Assembly (NCBI RefSeq): GCF_001427145.1
Contig: NZ_LMGL01000001.1
Location: 823-64,822, forward strand
Length of the DNA: 64,000 bases
DNA from: Microbacterium sp. Root166
Lineage (GTDB): Bacteria; Actinomycetota; Actinomycetes; Actinomycetales; Microbacteriaceae
Reading direction: 5' to 3'
Below are positions 17,694-27,632 of this stretch, piece after piece (the first letter of the stretch is position 1; every line of letters starts with the position of its first letter). A program made the position numbers and the translations under genes. The notes under the pieces are model-generated. The model did not search any database, was not told the DNA's origin, and saw only the letters and a list, made by a program, of their open reading frames with translations.

Positions 17694-18830
17694 TCAGTCG
17701 AGGAAGAGGGATGCCGCCGCCCGCGCCCGGTAGGCGACGTCGTCCAGGTCGTCCCCGACGACGTTGACGTGCCCCACCTTGCGCCCCGGCCGGGGCGCCT
17801 TGCCGTACGTGTGCACCTTGGCACCGGGGTAGTCGGCCATCGCCGCGGCGAAGCGCTGCGTGAGGGAGTCCTCGGCGGGCCCGCCGAGGATGTTCACCAT
17901 CACGGCCCACGGCGCGCTCGGGGCAGTGTCGCCGAGGGGCAGGTCGAGCGCGGCGCGCAGGTGCTGCTCGAACTGGCTCGTCACGGCGCCGTCCTGGGTC
18001 CAGTGGCCACTGTTGTGCGGGCGCATCGCGAGCTCGTTCACGAGCAGCCGCTCGTCGGTCGTCTCGAACAGCTCGACAGCGAGCATGCCGGTCACGCCGA
18101 GGCCCTCGGCGATGGCGGTGCCGATGCCGGCCGCGACCTCACTGAGCCGTGCGGCGGCGTGCGGCGCGGGCGCCAGCACTTCGGCGCAGACGCCGTCGCG
18201 CTGGACGGTCTCGACGACCGGGTACACCGCGATCTCGCCCGACGGGCGACGCGCGACCTGCTGGGCGAGCTCCCGCGAGAAATCGACGAGCTCTTCCACG
18301 AGCAGCTCGCCGCCGCGGGCGTCCTCGGCCAGCGCCGCGAACCAGTCCTCGGCCTCGACGGCCGACGACACCACGCGGACGCCCTTGCCGTCGTAGCCGC
18401 CGCGCGGGGTCTTCACGACGGCACGGCCGCCGTGCGCGTCGAGGAAGGCCTGGAGCTCGTCGACACCCGAGACGGCGGCCCAGTCGGGCTGCGGCATCCC
18501 GAGTTCGGCGAGCCGCCGGCGCATGACGAGCTTGTCCTGCGCGAAGCGAAGCGCGTCGGGACCGGGGTGGACCGCGACCCCGGCATCGACGAGCTCCCGC
18601 AGCACCTCCTGCGGCACGTGCTCGTGGTCGAAGGTGAGGACGTCGACATCGCGGGCGAAGGCCAGCACGGTGGCCGCGTCGCGGTAGTCGCCCACGGCCG
18701 TCGCCGCGAGCGCGGCGGACATCCCCTCCGCTTCGGCCAGCACGCGCAGCTCGACCCCGAGCTCGACCGCAGGGGCGATCATCATGCGGGCGAGCTGCCC
18801 GCCACCGACGACTCCGACTCGCAGCGTCAT
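17694..18830 (-). CDS. purK: N5-carboxyaminoimidazole ribonucleotide synthase
   Basis: A 378-residue ATP-grasp enzyme that carboxylates AIR with bicarbonate and ATP, making the substrate of PurE. It begins MTLRVGVVGGGQLARMM; the ATP-grasp part has VVKTPRGGYDGKGVRVV and ELLVEELVDFSRELAQQ, and the end has NELAMRPHNSGHWTQDGAV. Start: the ATG at 18830 has GAGGTGG 4 nt upstream; the frame extends 13 codons further to 18869 without support. Usual family length. Confidence 0.95.
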   Translation of the reverse strand: MTLRVGVVGGGQLARMMIAPAVELGVELRVLAEAEGMSAALAATAVGDYRDAATVLAFARDVDVLTFDHEHVPQEVLRELVDAGVAVHPGPDALRFAQDKLVMRRRLAELGMPQPDWAAVSGVDELQAFLDAHGGRAVVKTPRGGYDGKGVRVVSSAVEAEDWFAALAEDARGGELLVEELVDFSRELAQQVARRPSGEIAVYPVVETVQRDGVCAEVLAPAPHAAARLSEVAAGIGTAIAEGLGVTGMLAVELFETTDERLLVNELAMRPHNSGHWTQDGAVTSQFEQHLRAALDLPLGDTAPSAPWAVMVNILGGPAEDSLTQRFAAAMADYPGAKVHTYGKAPRPGRKVGHVNVVGDDLDDVAYRARAAASLFLD

Positions 18831-18888
18831 GGCGCCACCTCTCTGTTCCGACGCTCCATCTTCCCGCACCCGCGGGCGCGCGTTCGCC

Positions 18889-19449
18889 CTAGCGGGCGGG
18901 AGGGGGCGGCGGCATCGGCGGAAGCGCCTGCGCGTCGCGGTGGGCGAGGATCTGGTTGACCTCGACCTGATCGACCAGCGCCTCGTGGACCAGCTCGACG
19001 CTCGGGACGTTCACGAGCCGCATGGGCTCCTCGACGCCGTTGGACAGCGTGAGGGTGCCGGCGCCCCACATCCGCTGCAGCGGGCCCCTGCGGACCTGGA
19101 TCGTGTAGCCGCGGACATGGCTGAGCTCTCGCTGGCGAGGCGCGAGGACGCCGCGCTTGTCGATGACCCGGCGGGTGGTGATCGTGTAGACGTGCGCCCA
19201 CCAGCGCAGGAAGGGGATCAGGACGAGCAGCAGGACGACCGCGGCGGCGGCGGCGAGCATCATCCAGTCCTCGAACGGCGCGGGCAGGTTGCCGTAGAAG
19301 TACCCGCAGGCGCCCGCGACGACGATCAGCACGAGCGCCGACCAGCCGAGCCGCCGCGCATGGCCGCGGAACCGCGCGACGCGCAGCTCGGGGGTCGGCG
19401 CGCCCGGTGCGGGCGTCAGCGGCCTCCCGCCATAGATCGGCTGCGTCAT
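18889..19449 (-). CDS. PH domain-containing membrane protein
   Basis: A 186-residue protein with two adjacent membrane helices (about residues 38-58 and 63-82) followed by a bacterial PH-like domain: WAHVYTITTRRVIDKRGVL, then RELSHVRGYTIQVRRGPLQR. It ends with a Pro-rich tail (ALPPMPPPPPAR). The same kind of gene sits between purK and birA in mycobacteria. Start chosen at the ATG at 19449, exactly 6 nt from CAGAAT; an upstream in-frame start at 19491 would bury that box. Function unknown. Confidence 0.8.
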   Translation of the reverse strand: MTQPIYGGRPLTPAPGAPTPELRVARFRGHARRLGWSALVLIVVAGACGYFYGNLPAPFEDWMMLAAAAAVVLLLVLIPFLRWWAHVYTITTRRVIDKRGVLAPRQRELSHVRGYTIQVRRGPLQRMWGAGTLTLSNGVEEPMRLVNVPSVELVHEALVDQVEVNQILAHRDAQALPPMPPPPPAR

Positions 19450-19461
19450 GATCCCATTCTG
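19450..19461 (-). promoter_or_regulatory. Leaderless promoter -10 (CAGAAT) of the PH-domain gene
   Basis: CAGAAT at 19456-19461 on the minus strand, 6 nt from the ATG. It differs from TANNNT at the first base. Confidence 0.45.
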
Positions 19462-19524
19462 GTCCGCGCAGCGTCCGCGGCCGCCACGCACCGCCGGTCC
19501 GCCACGCGGACCGCGTCGGAATCG

Positions 19525-20322
19525 TCAGCGCACGTGCACCACGTCGCCGGCCGACACCGCACTCTCGAACTCGGAGTCCTGCTCGACGACGAGCCGGCCT
19601 TCGCCGTCGATGCGGATGGCACGCCCGCGCAGCGTCTCGCCGTCGGGCAGCGACACGGCCACATCGCTGCCGATCGTCGAGCAGAGGCTCTCCACGCTGC
19701 TGAGGATTCCCGAGCCGACGGGGTCGCCGCCCGCGGCCGCCAGCACCTGCAGCTGCTCGTCGAGCGCGGACAGGTAGTCCGCGACCAATTTGTCCTCGTC
19801 GGCGACCAGACCGACCGCTTCGAAGGAGGTGGCGGTCTCGACCGGTAGGTCGGGCTGCGGCATCCGGGTGTTCACTCCCGATCCGATGACGACCACGTCC
19901 GGGTGTCCCGGCACGACTTCCGCCAGGATGCCGCACACCTTGCCCCCGTCCAGGAGAACGTCGTTGGGCCATTTGAGCGCCGCCGCGTGGGCGGTCCCCC
20001 GCAGCTGCTCGCCGACGGCTCGCGTCATCGCCGCGCCGGCCAGCAGGGGGATCCACCCGCGGGCCGTGGGCGGGATCGCGCCCACTCGCACGACGACGGA
20101 CGCTGCGAGCGCCGTGCCCGGCGGCGTGACCCACGTGCGGTCGAGCCGTCCGCGGCCCGCGCGCTGGTCTGTGGTCAGCAGCAGCGAGAGGTGCGGCCAC
20201 TCGGCGGGAGCGTCCACGACGTGGCGGACCACGTCGGCGTTGGTCGACTCGGTCGACTCCACGACCTGCACGCGGGGACTGATCGCGGCGGTGAGGGGAT
20301 AGCCCTCCTGCGAGTACGTCAT
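19525..20322 (-). CDS. birA: Biotin-[acetyl-CoA-carboxylase] ligase
   Basis: A 265-residue biotin protein ligase that activates biotin with ATP and loads it onto the carrier lysine of acyl-CoA carboxylase. The active-site loop is in [15 protein letters not shown], with [19 protein letters not shown] following and an SH3-like C-terminal domain ([19 protein letters not shown]). No N-terminal helix-turn-helix, so a group I ligase without repressor function. Start at the ATG at 20322, 7 nt from TAGCGT. It diverges from accD, the partner enzyme of its target; the biotinylated subunit is at 27.7 kb. Confidence 0.93.
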   Translation of the reverse strand: MTYSQEGYPLTAAISPRVQVVESTESTNADVVRHVVDAPAEWPHLSLLLTTDQRAGRGRLDRTWVTPPGTALAASVVVRVGAIPPTARGWIPLLAGAAMTRAVGEQLRGTAHAAALKWPNDVLLDGGKVCGILAEVVPGHPDVVVIGSGVNTRMPQPDLPVETATSFEAVGLVADEDKLVADYLSALDEQLQVLAAAGGDPVGSGILSSVESLCSTIGSDVAVSLPDGETLRGRAIRIDGEGRLVVEQDSEFESAVSAGDVVHVR

Positions 20323-20335
20323 GGGCCACACGCTA
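20323..20335 (-). promoter_or_regulatory. Leaderless promoter -10 (TAGCGT) of birA
   Basis: TAGCGT at 20330-20335 on the minus strand, 7 nt from the ATG at 20322. Confidence 0.55.
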
Positions 20336-20448
20336 CCCGGCGCCCTCCGCCCCCGGACACCCATTGCGCCCGAGACCCGACGAGAACCCCACAGCGGATG
20401 CCCCGGCCCGTTGTGCGAACCCTCCAACGTCTGCGCCGAGCCCGCCGA

Positions 20449-20461
20449 TAGGGTGGAACCC
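20449..20461 (+). promoter_or_regulatory. Leaderless promoter -10 (TAGGGT) of accD
   Basis: TAGGGT at 20449-20454 followed by 7 nt and the GTG at 20462. The birA and accD start codons are 140 bp apart, so the two promoters are separate. Confidence 0.55.
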
Positions 20462-22047
<1,586 letters not shown>

Positions 22048-22051
<4 letters not shown>

Positions 22052-22278
22052 CGGACGCCGACGCACCCGTGGGCGACATCACGATCGACGTGCATCGCGG
22101 CGCTCCGAGCGATGACGAGCTGGCCGCGCTGCTCGCGGTCGTCAGCGAGGCGTATGCGGTCGAGGCCGCCCACGCGACCGTCTCCGACGACGCCGTCCGG
22201 ACGGCCTGGTCCGTCACCCAACGAGGCCTGCGCACGCCGCTGCGCCGCGAGCTCGGCTGGGGCCGTTTCAGCGGCTGA
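22048..22278 (+). CDS. Acyl-CoA carboxylase epsilon subunit-like protein
   Basis: A 76-residue protein starting at a GTG that overlaps the accD stop by 4 bp. It reads [20 protein letters not shown], then [20 protein letters not shown], and ends [11 protein letters not shown]. Acidic start, one helix and a Trp/Arg-rich tail match small AccE/PccE epsilon subunits, which bind the carboxyltransferase and raise its activity in actinobacteria. Position and coupling support this more than sequence, because the family is poorly conserved. Confidence 0.82.
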
Positions 22279-22429
22279 GATTTGTCCCCCGAAATACCTA
22301 CAGACGACAGGCGAGGGGCCCGGCGATACTTGAACCGCTGGAACGCTTCTGCGTTCGGCTGACTCGCTCTCCGCTCTGCGAAGATCCGGGTTCGGCCACG
22401 CGGGCTGTTTTCGGGTAACAGTCCGCCAA

Positions 22430-22462
22430 GGCGAGGGGCGGGCGGCTTCGCCGCCCCTCGCC
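22430..22462. terminator. GC-rich hairpin after accE
   Basis: A perfect 12 bp inverted repeat (22430-22441 with 22451-22462, arm GGCGAGGGGCGG) with a 9 nt loop. No T run follows, but such hairpins commonly end transcripts in high-GC actinobacteria. It can serve the accD-accE transcript. Confidence 0.6.
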
Positions 22463-22474
22463 TCCTCCCACTCC

Positions 22475-22517
22475 GCTCCCCGTTCCGGTTCATCTCCCCC
22501 CTACCGGAACGGGGAGC
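22475..22517. terminator. GC-rich hairpin after the two-component operon
   Basis: A perfect 15 bp inverted repeat (22475-22489 with 22503-22517, arm GCTCCCCGTTCCGGT) with a 13 nt loop. It lies 32 bp past the stop of the minus-strand membrane protein gene and can work in either direction. Confidence 0.65.
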
Positions 22518-22548
22518 GATTACTTTCCGGTCGCCTGGACGCCGAGGC

Positions 22549-23637
22549 TCAGGCGAGCTCGGGGTGCGGGATCTCTCGCCAGAGATCCACCGAGTCCTCG
22601 TCCGAGGGCGCCCCGACCGCGGGTGATCGCCCGACGACCGTGACAGCGACCCGCGCATCAGGAGACGTGCGGATGTAGAGCCGCTCCGAGCTCGCCGAGC
22701 GCAGCGCTTCGGCCAGTTGGGCGCGGATCACGATGAGGGAGTCGTCGTCGAGGCCGTCGAGGCCGCCCTCGTCGAGCACGGTGACGTTGGCCCCGCGGCG
22801 GCGGGCGCGCTCGAGCTCTGCGCGCACCTCGTCATCGAGTAGACGGGGGCCGCGCATCTCGTCGCGCAGCCGGCCCTCCGCCAGCCTGGCCTCGAGCCGG
22901 TCATCGTCGTTCAGCCGCCCGCCGGTGGCCACCGTGCGGGTGAGCACGGGTCCGGCCACCGCGAGCGCCTGCTGGACCTGCACTCGGCGTTCGCGCTGCC
23001 GCACCGACTGGGTGGCCTGCCATCCCGACGCCGCGCGCTGCAGCTGGGCGAGCCGGGCGGTGTCACGAGCGGCGCGGTCCATCGAGCGGACGAGCAGCTG
23101 CGCCGTCGCGACCCAGACGATCGAGCCGACCAGGCCGAGTGCGAGCGCACTGGCCCACCCCATCCAGGCCATGGAGGCGATGGCGAGCAGCGCGGTGCCC
23201 GCCCATGCGGTCCATGGCCGCCGGCGGACCATGACGATGGTCATGAGCGCGCCGATCCCGCCGAGGTACCACGTCGCGAACGAGGCGGTGCGGGCGTCCG
23301 GGCCGACGGCGTACGCGACCGCGGTGGGCACGATGACCGCGCACGCGATCGCGAGCACCTGAGCCGGCACAGGGAGCTTGTGCGGACCGCGCCCGGCCGG
23401 GGCCAGGGGATCCTTGTCGCCGGTCTCTGCCGACGGTGGAGTCGAAGCAGCCGGGGCGACAGACCGCGGACTGCTGTACCAGAAGATGCAGAGCCACGTC
23501 GACGCGAGGTAGAACCCGAGGGTGGCGATGGCCACGAACGGGTGCGGCACGGGCGCCGTCCACCACATGCCGCGCGCCGCGAGATAGGCCGTGAAGGCGA
23601 GCGCGAGGGCGACGAGGACGTTCTTGACACTGATCAT
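22549..23637 (-). CDS. Hypothetical membrane protein of the two-component operon
   Basis: A 362-residue protein not assigned to a named family. It starts MISVKNVLVALALAFTAYLA. Hydrophobic helices lie at about residues 7-22, 33-52, 92-110, 120-140 and 148-180, followed by a soluble region with many charged residues: REMRGPRLLDDEVRAELERA, then GANVTVLDEGGLDGLDDDSL and a C-terminus PHPELA. The ATG overlaps the sensor kinase stop by 4 bp, so it is the third gene of a response regulator-kinase-membrane protein unit. It may be a sensing accessory or an output of the pair; that is only inference. Confidence 0.75.
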   Translation of the reverse strand: MISVKNVLVALALAFTAYLAARGMWWTAPVPHPFVAIATLGFYLASTWLCIFWYSSPRSVAPAASTPPSAETGDKDPLAPAGRGPHKLPVPAQVLAIACAVIVPTAVAYAVGPDARTASFATWYLGGIGALMTIVMVRRRPWTAWAGTALLAIASMAWMGWASALALGLVGSIVWVATAQLLVRSMDRAARDTARLAQLQRAASGWQATQSVRQRERRVQVQQALAVAGPVLTRTVATGGRLNDDDRLEARLAEGRLRDEMRGPRLLDDEVRAELERARRRGANVTVLDEGGLDGLDDDSLIVIRAQLAEALRSASSERLYIRTSPDARVAVTVVGRSPAVGAPSDEDSVDLWREIPHPELA

Positions 23638-24920
23638 TCGCCCGCCTCCCGCCACGTCAGGCGGACCGAGGTGCCGCGATGGCCGGAGTCGATGGTGGCC
23701 AGCCCGCCCACCGCCGCGACGCGCGCGAAGATGGATGCCCGGATGCCGAGGCGGTCGTCGGGCACGTCCTCGAGGACGAAGCCCTCGCCGGAATCGCGAA
23801 CCTCGATGTCGATCTGATGCTCTGTCGCCGTCACCGAGACCGTCAGCCCCTCGCCGCCCGCGTGCTGGACGGCATTCGCGACGGCCTGCGTCGCGGCGAG
23901 CGCAAGGGCGCGAGCCACACGGCCGGGCACCGACAGCGGGACCGACTCCACAGCGCCTGTCTCCGCCGCGCCCGTCTCCGCCGCGCCTGTCTCCACCACG
24001 CGCCTTACGCTCAGCTCCACCCCCACCTCGCGTGCGCCCGCCTCGATGTCGTCGGCGACCTCGTCGGGGCGCTTCGGCGCGTCCGGACCCTCCGACCAGT
24101 CCTGGTCGGTGTTCGCCAGCCGGGTCAGCGCTTCCCGCGCCATCGCAGCCGCGAGCGTGCGCGCCCGTGGCGTCTCCGCGCGCTCGGCGGAGATGAGGGC
24201 CGCGAGGACGCTGTCGTGCATGAGGGCGGCGACGGCGATGCGCTCCTGCTCGCGGGCGTCCGCGGCGGCCGCCTCCGCGTAGGAGGCGACGGCACGGGCC
24301 CGGGTGCTGTCGACGTTGGCCGCGACCGAGCGGAACACCCATCCGAGCGTCAGGATCACGCCGCCCAGGATCAGCGCGAATGAGACGTCCAGACCGACCG
24401 CGATCCAGAAATCGCTCGCGAAGCCTCCCTGAATGAGCCGCACGAACCCGAACAGCAGCGGCGCGAGCATGGTCCACACGATCTGCAGCGGGAACGGGAA
24501 CGCCAGCACGGCGGCGAGGGTGGCGATGTTCACCAAGTACCAGATCCACGGCTGGTCGGTCGCGACCGGGCTCGATCCAGCCGTCGCGATCGGCCAGGTC
24601 GTGAGGGCCAGCACGTACGCGAGCGCGAAGACGCCCGCGGTGAGCCGCACTCCGAAACCGATGAAGCACGCGATGATCATGATCGTCAGCGGCCCGAAGA
24701 CCGCGACCATCAGCGGGATGTGCCAGCCGGGGCGCTCCTCACCGGGGCCGAGGGCGCTGAGGAACGCCTGCGTACCGAGCACGAGCGAGCCGAAGCCGCC
24801 GGTGAGGACGATGATGCGCTCGACGCGCGTGCGCGTGAACGAGCCGATGCCCGACGTGGCCTCGCGCGAGTGCGGGATCATCCCCCACGCGCTGTCGAGG
24901 ACTGCCGCGTCAGCCGCCAC
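23634..24920 (-). CDS. Membrane sensor histidine kinase
   Basis: A 428-residue NarL-type kinase. About six hydrophobic segments lie between residues 35 and 215. The dimerisation/phosphoacceptor helix contains AALMHDSVLAALISAERAE; the ATPase domain has the N box ATQAVANAVQHAGGEGLTV and the G box VRDSGEGFVLEDVPDDRLG, then GHRGTSVRLTW. The ligand is unknown; there is no clear extracellular domain, so a membrane or envelope stimulus is likely. Its start overlaps the response regulator stop by 11 bp. Between residues 325 and 345 sits a short repeated run of Glu-Thr-Gly-Ala units. Confidence 0.9.
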   Translation of the reverse strand: MAADAAVLDSAWGMIPHSREATSGIGSFTRTRVERIIVLTGGFGSLVLGTQAFLSALGPGEERPGWHIPLMVAVFGPLTIMIIACFIGFGVRLTAGVFALAYVLALTTWPIATAGSSPVATDQPWIWYLVNIATLAAVLAFPFPLQIVWTMLAPLLFGFVRLIQGGFASDFWIAVGLDVSFALILGGVILTLGWVFRSVAANVDSTRARAVASYAEAAAADAREQERIAVAALMHDSVLAALISAERAETPRARTLAAAMAREALTRLANTDQDWSEGPDAPKRPDEVADDIEAGAREVGVELSVRRVVETGAAETGAAETGAVESVPLSVPGRVARALALAATQAVANAVQHAGGEGLTVSVTATEHQIDIEVRDSGEGFVLEDVPDDRLGIRASIFARVAAVGGLATIDSGHRGTSVRLTWREAGE

Positions 24921-25587
24921 GCGGGACGCTCTCCTGATCGCCGGTCGGCTCGATCACGATGCCGTCCTCCATCGCTCGCCGGAGCAGGTCGACCTTGGTG
25001 GGCGCGGGGCGCCCCACCTCGACGTATTTCACGCGGACACGCGTGATGTTCTCCTTGGCGGTGGAGTACGCCACGCCCAGCCGGTCGGCGACCACCTTGA
25101 GCGGCAGGCCGGTGGCGTACAGCCGCAGGACCTCGCGTTCGCGCGCGGACAGCTGCGCGTCGGCGAACTCGCGGTCGCCTTCCACGGCGCTGGCCCATTC
25201 CACGTTGTTCAACGGCTCGCCCCGGGCGACGGTGCGCACCGCGGCGATGACATCGTCGATCGGCGAGGACTTGCTCACGACTCCGGCGGCACCGGCGGCG
25301 AGCGCCTCGCGCACCGCGGCCGGTCGATCCGCCACGCTGTGGATGATGACGCTCGAACCGTCGCTGACCAGGTTGCGGACGTTCTCGGTGACGGTCGTGC
25401 CGTCGCCCAAGGTCAGGTCGAGCACGGCGACGTCAGCGGGTGGGGCGCCGCTGGAGGCACGCCACGCGAGGTACTCGGTCACGCTGCTGCCCGAGAACAC
25501 CACCTCTTTCGTCAGTGCGCGGGCGCACGCCGCTTCGAGTCCGAGTCGCACGGATTCGTGATCATCGATGAGGGCAACCCGGGTCAT
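24910..25587 (-). CDS. LuxR/NarL-family response regulator
   Basis: A 225-residue regulator. In the receiver domain DDHE lies at residues 8-11, the phosphoacceptor is Asp57 in VAVLDLTLGDG, and VVSKSS carries the conserved Lys. The C-terminal helix-turn-helix reads LSAREREVLRLYATGLPLKV, then ADRLGVAYSTAKENITRVR. It is the first gene of the unit with the kinase and membrane protein. The ATG at 25587 is 6 nt from TAGGCT; the -10 box overlaps the 3' end of the trmA-like gene. Target genes are unknown. Confidence 0.92.
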   Translation of the reverse strand: MTRVALIDDHESVRLGLEAACARALTKEVVFSGSSVTEYLAWRASSGAPPADVAVLDLTLGDGTTVTENVRNLVSDGSSVIIHSVADRPAAVREALAAGAAGVVSKSSPIDDVIAAVRTVARGEPLNNVEWASAVEGDREFADAQLSAREREVLRLYATGLPLKVVADRLGVAYSTAKENITRVRVKYVEVGRPAPTKVDLLRRAMEDGIVIEPTGDQESVPRGG

Positions 25588-25599
25588 GGCGTCAGCCTA
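25588..25599 (-). promoter_or_regulatory. Leaderless promoter -10 (TAGGCT) of the response regulator
   Basis: TAGGCT at 25594-25599 on the minus strand, 6 nt from the ATG; it overlaps the stop codon region (25597-25599) of the upstream methyltransferase gene. Confidence 0.6.
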
Positions 25600-26925
25600 T
25601 CGCCGTGACCGCGACGGCATGAGGGTGGCGACTGCTTCGACGTGGTGTGAGTTGGGGAACAGATCGAGCGCCTCGACCGCGGTGGTGTCGTACCCGGCGT
25701 CGCGGAAGATGGCGACGTCGCGGGCGAGCGCCACCGGATCGCAGGCGACGTACACCACCGCGCCGGGGGCCAGCGACGCCACCGACTCCACCACGGCGCG
25801 ACCGGCGCCCGCACGCGGCGGGTCCAGCAGAACGACTCCGCGGGAGAGCCGCTCCTTCTCCGCGGCCGTCGCCTCGGCCGCGAGCCGTGCGAGCCAGCGA
25901 TCGACACGGCCGGTCTCGGCGCGAGCTCCGACCCACTCGACGAGGTTCTCGGCGGCGTTGTCGGTGGCGCGCGGATCGGACTCCACCGTGGTCATCCGGG
26001 TCGCCCGGCCGCCGACGTCGCCCATGGCCGCGGCGAACAGTCCGACTCCGCCGTAGAGGTCGAGGTGCCAGGCATCGGCATCCCACGAGACGTGCTCGCC
26101 GAGCCCCGTGAGCACGGAGCGCACCGACTGCGTGAGGGTGTGCGCGGCGAGGCGGTGGACCTGCCAGAAGCCGCCGGCATCGACGCGGAAGTCGCGGTCG
26201 CCGACCCGCTCGTAGACGATCTCGGGCTTCGGCTCGACAGGCTTGGGACCGCTGCGACCGCGGCCACGACCCGCAGGGCGCTCCGGGCGGACGATGACCC
26301 GGACCCGGCCGTCGTCCGGCTGCACGAGGTCGATGCGACCCGGCTGGCCGCCGCGGAGCGCGAGCGCGGCATCCTCGACCTCCTGGGTCGCCAGCGGAAG
26401 GTCGTCGACCGCGATGACCCGGTGGCTGCGCGCGGCGTAGGGCCCGACTCGCCCCTCGTCATCGACGTGGAGGCTCACCCGCGTGCGCCAGCGCGTTCCG
26501 TCGGACGTCTCGGGAGCAGACGTCGCGTCACCCTCCGCAGCGCCGATCGAGACCGGCAGATCGACGCCGCCGAAGCGGTGCAGCGCGTCGGTGAGGACGT
26601 TGAGCTTGAGCCGCCGCTGCTCGGCGAGATCGATGTGGCCGAACTCGGCGCCGCCGGGGCGCCGCTCGGGGTCGACGTCGATGTCGGCCTGCCGCCAGAC
26701 GTGCGCGCGACGGTGGGGCGAGGCATCGAGGACTTCGAGCGCTTCCCCGCGCCAGAACGAGTTCTTCGAGGTGTCGGTGAGCCGCACGCGTACCCGCTCG
26801 CCGGGAAGCACATCGGGCACGAAGACCACTCGCCCCTCGTGCCGCGCCACGAAGACGCCGCCGTGGGCCACGTCGCCGATCTCGAGGTCGATGATCTGCC
26901 CGCTGTCGCCTGTCGATTCCGTCAC
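25597..26925 (-). CDS. TrmA/RumA-family RNA uracil-C5 methyltransferase
   Basis: A 442-residue SAM enzyme predicted to methylate a uridine of rRNA or tRNA. The N-terminal TRAM domain reads LEIGDVAHGGVFVARHEGRV. The SAM site is HLDLYGGVGLFAAAMG; the catalytic part is VVLLDPPRAGAGRAVV and VVYVACDPVALARD with the nucleophilic Cys. That Cys is the only one in the whole protein, so the [4Fe-4S] cluster of E. coli RumA is absent. The GTG start at 26925 is 7 nt from TAGGCT. It diverges from maf with overlapping -10 boxes. Confidence 0.9.
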   Translation of the reverse strand: MTESTGDSGQIIDLEIGDVAHGGVFVARHEGRVVFVPDVLPGERVRVRLTDTSKNSFWRGEALEVLDASPHRRAHVWRQADIDVDPERRPGGAEFGHIDLAEQRRLKLNVLTDALHRFGGVDLPVSIGAAEGDATSAPETSDGTRWRTRVSLHVDDEGRVGPYAARSHRVIAVDDLPLATQEVEDAALALRGGQPGRIDLVQPDDGRVRVIVRPERPAGRGRGRSGPKPVEPKPEIVYERVGDRDFRVDAGGFWQVHRLAAHTLTQSVRSVLTGLGEHVSWDADAWHLDLYGGVGLFAAAMGDVGGRATRMTTVESDPRATDNAAENLVEWVGARAETGRVDRWLARLAAEATAAEKERLSRGVVLLDPPRAGAGRAVVESVASLAPGAVVYVACDPVALARDVAIFRDAGYDTTAVEALDLFPNSHHVEAVATLMPSRSRR

Positions 26926-26948
26926 GTGGGAGAGCCTACGGTGGACGC
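26926..26948. promoter_or_regulatory. Divergent leaderless promoters with overlapping -10 boxes (trmA-like / maf)
   Basis: On the minus strand TAGGCT (26933-26938) is 7 nt from the GTG at 26925. On the plus strand TACGGT (26937-26942) is 6 nt from the ATG at 26949. The boxes share two base pairs and only 23 bp separate the two start codons, so each -35 region must lie inside the other gene. Confidence 0.6.
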
Positions 26949-27629
26949 ATGCGCGTGTGCCTCGCCTCGACCTCTCCCGCCCGGCTCATGCTGCTGCAGC
27001 AGTTCGGGATCCGGCCCCTCACGCTGGCCCCGGACGTCGACGAGGAAGCCGTCGTCGACGCGATCGAGTCGGCAGAGCGACGCACCCTCGCCCCCGACGA
27101 GCACGTCCTCCTCCTCGCGCGGCGGAAGGCGGCCGACGTCGCGGGCCGCCTCGCCGACGAGATCCCCGGCTTCGACGGGATCGTCATCGGCGGCGACTCC
27201 ATGTTCGAGCTCGACGGCGAAGTCCTCGGCAAGCCGCACACCCCCGAGAACGCGGTCGCCCGCTGGCGCGCGATGCGCGGCCGCACCGGCGTGCTGCACT
27301 CCGGGCACGCGGTGGTGCGGCTCGAGCCGGGCTCCGCTCCCCGCGAGGTGCACGCCGTGGCCGCGGCATCCGTCACCTTCGCCGATGACGTGACGGATGC
27401 CGAGATCGAGGCGTACGTCCGCACCGGAGAGCCGCTGCACGTCGCCGGCGCATTCACCGTCGACAGCCTCGGCGGGGCGTTCATCACGCGCGTCGACGGC
27501 GACCCTTCGACGGTGATCGGGATGTCGCTGTCGACCCTGCGCGTGCTCGTGCGGGAGCTCGGCGTCGACTGGACGTCGCTCTGGCACACGGTCGATCCGT
27601 CGCTCGACGGGGATCCGGGATTGTCGTAG
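26949..27629 (+). CDS. maf: Maf-like nucleotide pyrophosphatase
   Basis: A 226-residue Maf/HAM1-fold protein that hydrolyses non-canonical or modified nucleoside triphosphates to the monophosphate. It has the N-terminal VCLASTSPARLMLLQQFGI, the acidic catalytic core IVIGGDSMFELDGEVLGKP and the later VDSLGGAFITRVDGDPSTVI. The family also has a suggested role in division arrest. It diverges from the trmA-like gene and lies upstream of accC, as in mycobacteria. Confidence 0.92.
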   Translation: MRVCLASTSPARLMLLQQFGIRPLTLAPDVDEEAVVDAIESAERRTLAPDEHVLLLARRKAADVAGRLADEIPGFDGIVIGGDSMFELDGEVLGKPHTPENAVARWRAMRGRTGVLHSGHAVVRLEPGSAPREVHAVAAASVTFADDVTDAEIEAYVRTGEPLHVAGAFTVDSLGGAFITRVDGDPSTVIGMSLSTLRVLVRELGVDWTSLWHTVDPSLDGDPGLS

Positions 27630-27632
27630 GAG

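Larger units (their letters stand above)
22279..22548. other. Non-coding gap between convergent genes, no recognised gene
   Basis: This 270 bp stretch lies between the accE-like gene and the convergent membrane protein gene. Its right half holds two strong hairpins (listed separately). The left half (22279-22429) has no credible frame; I tested it against tRNA layout and did not find a cloverleaf. A small RNA ending at the first hairpin is possible but unsupported. Confidence 0.5.

Noticed and set aside
22300..22430. tRNA-like words (CTTGAACC, GGTTCGGCC) after accE
   Set aside because: No acceptor stem, D arm and anticodon arm could be paired at the right distances on either strand.
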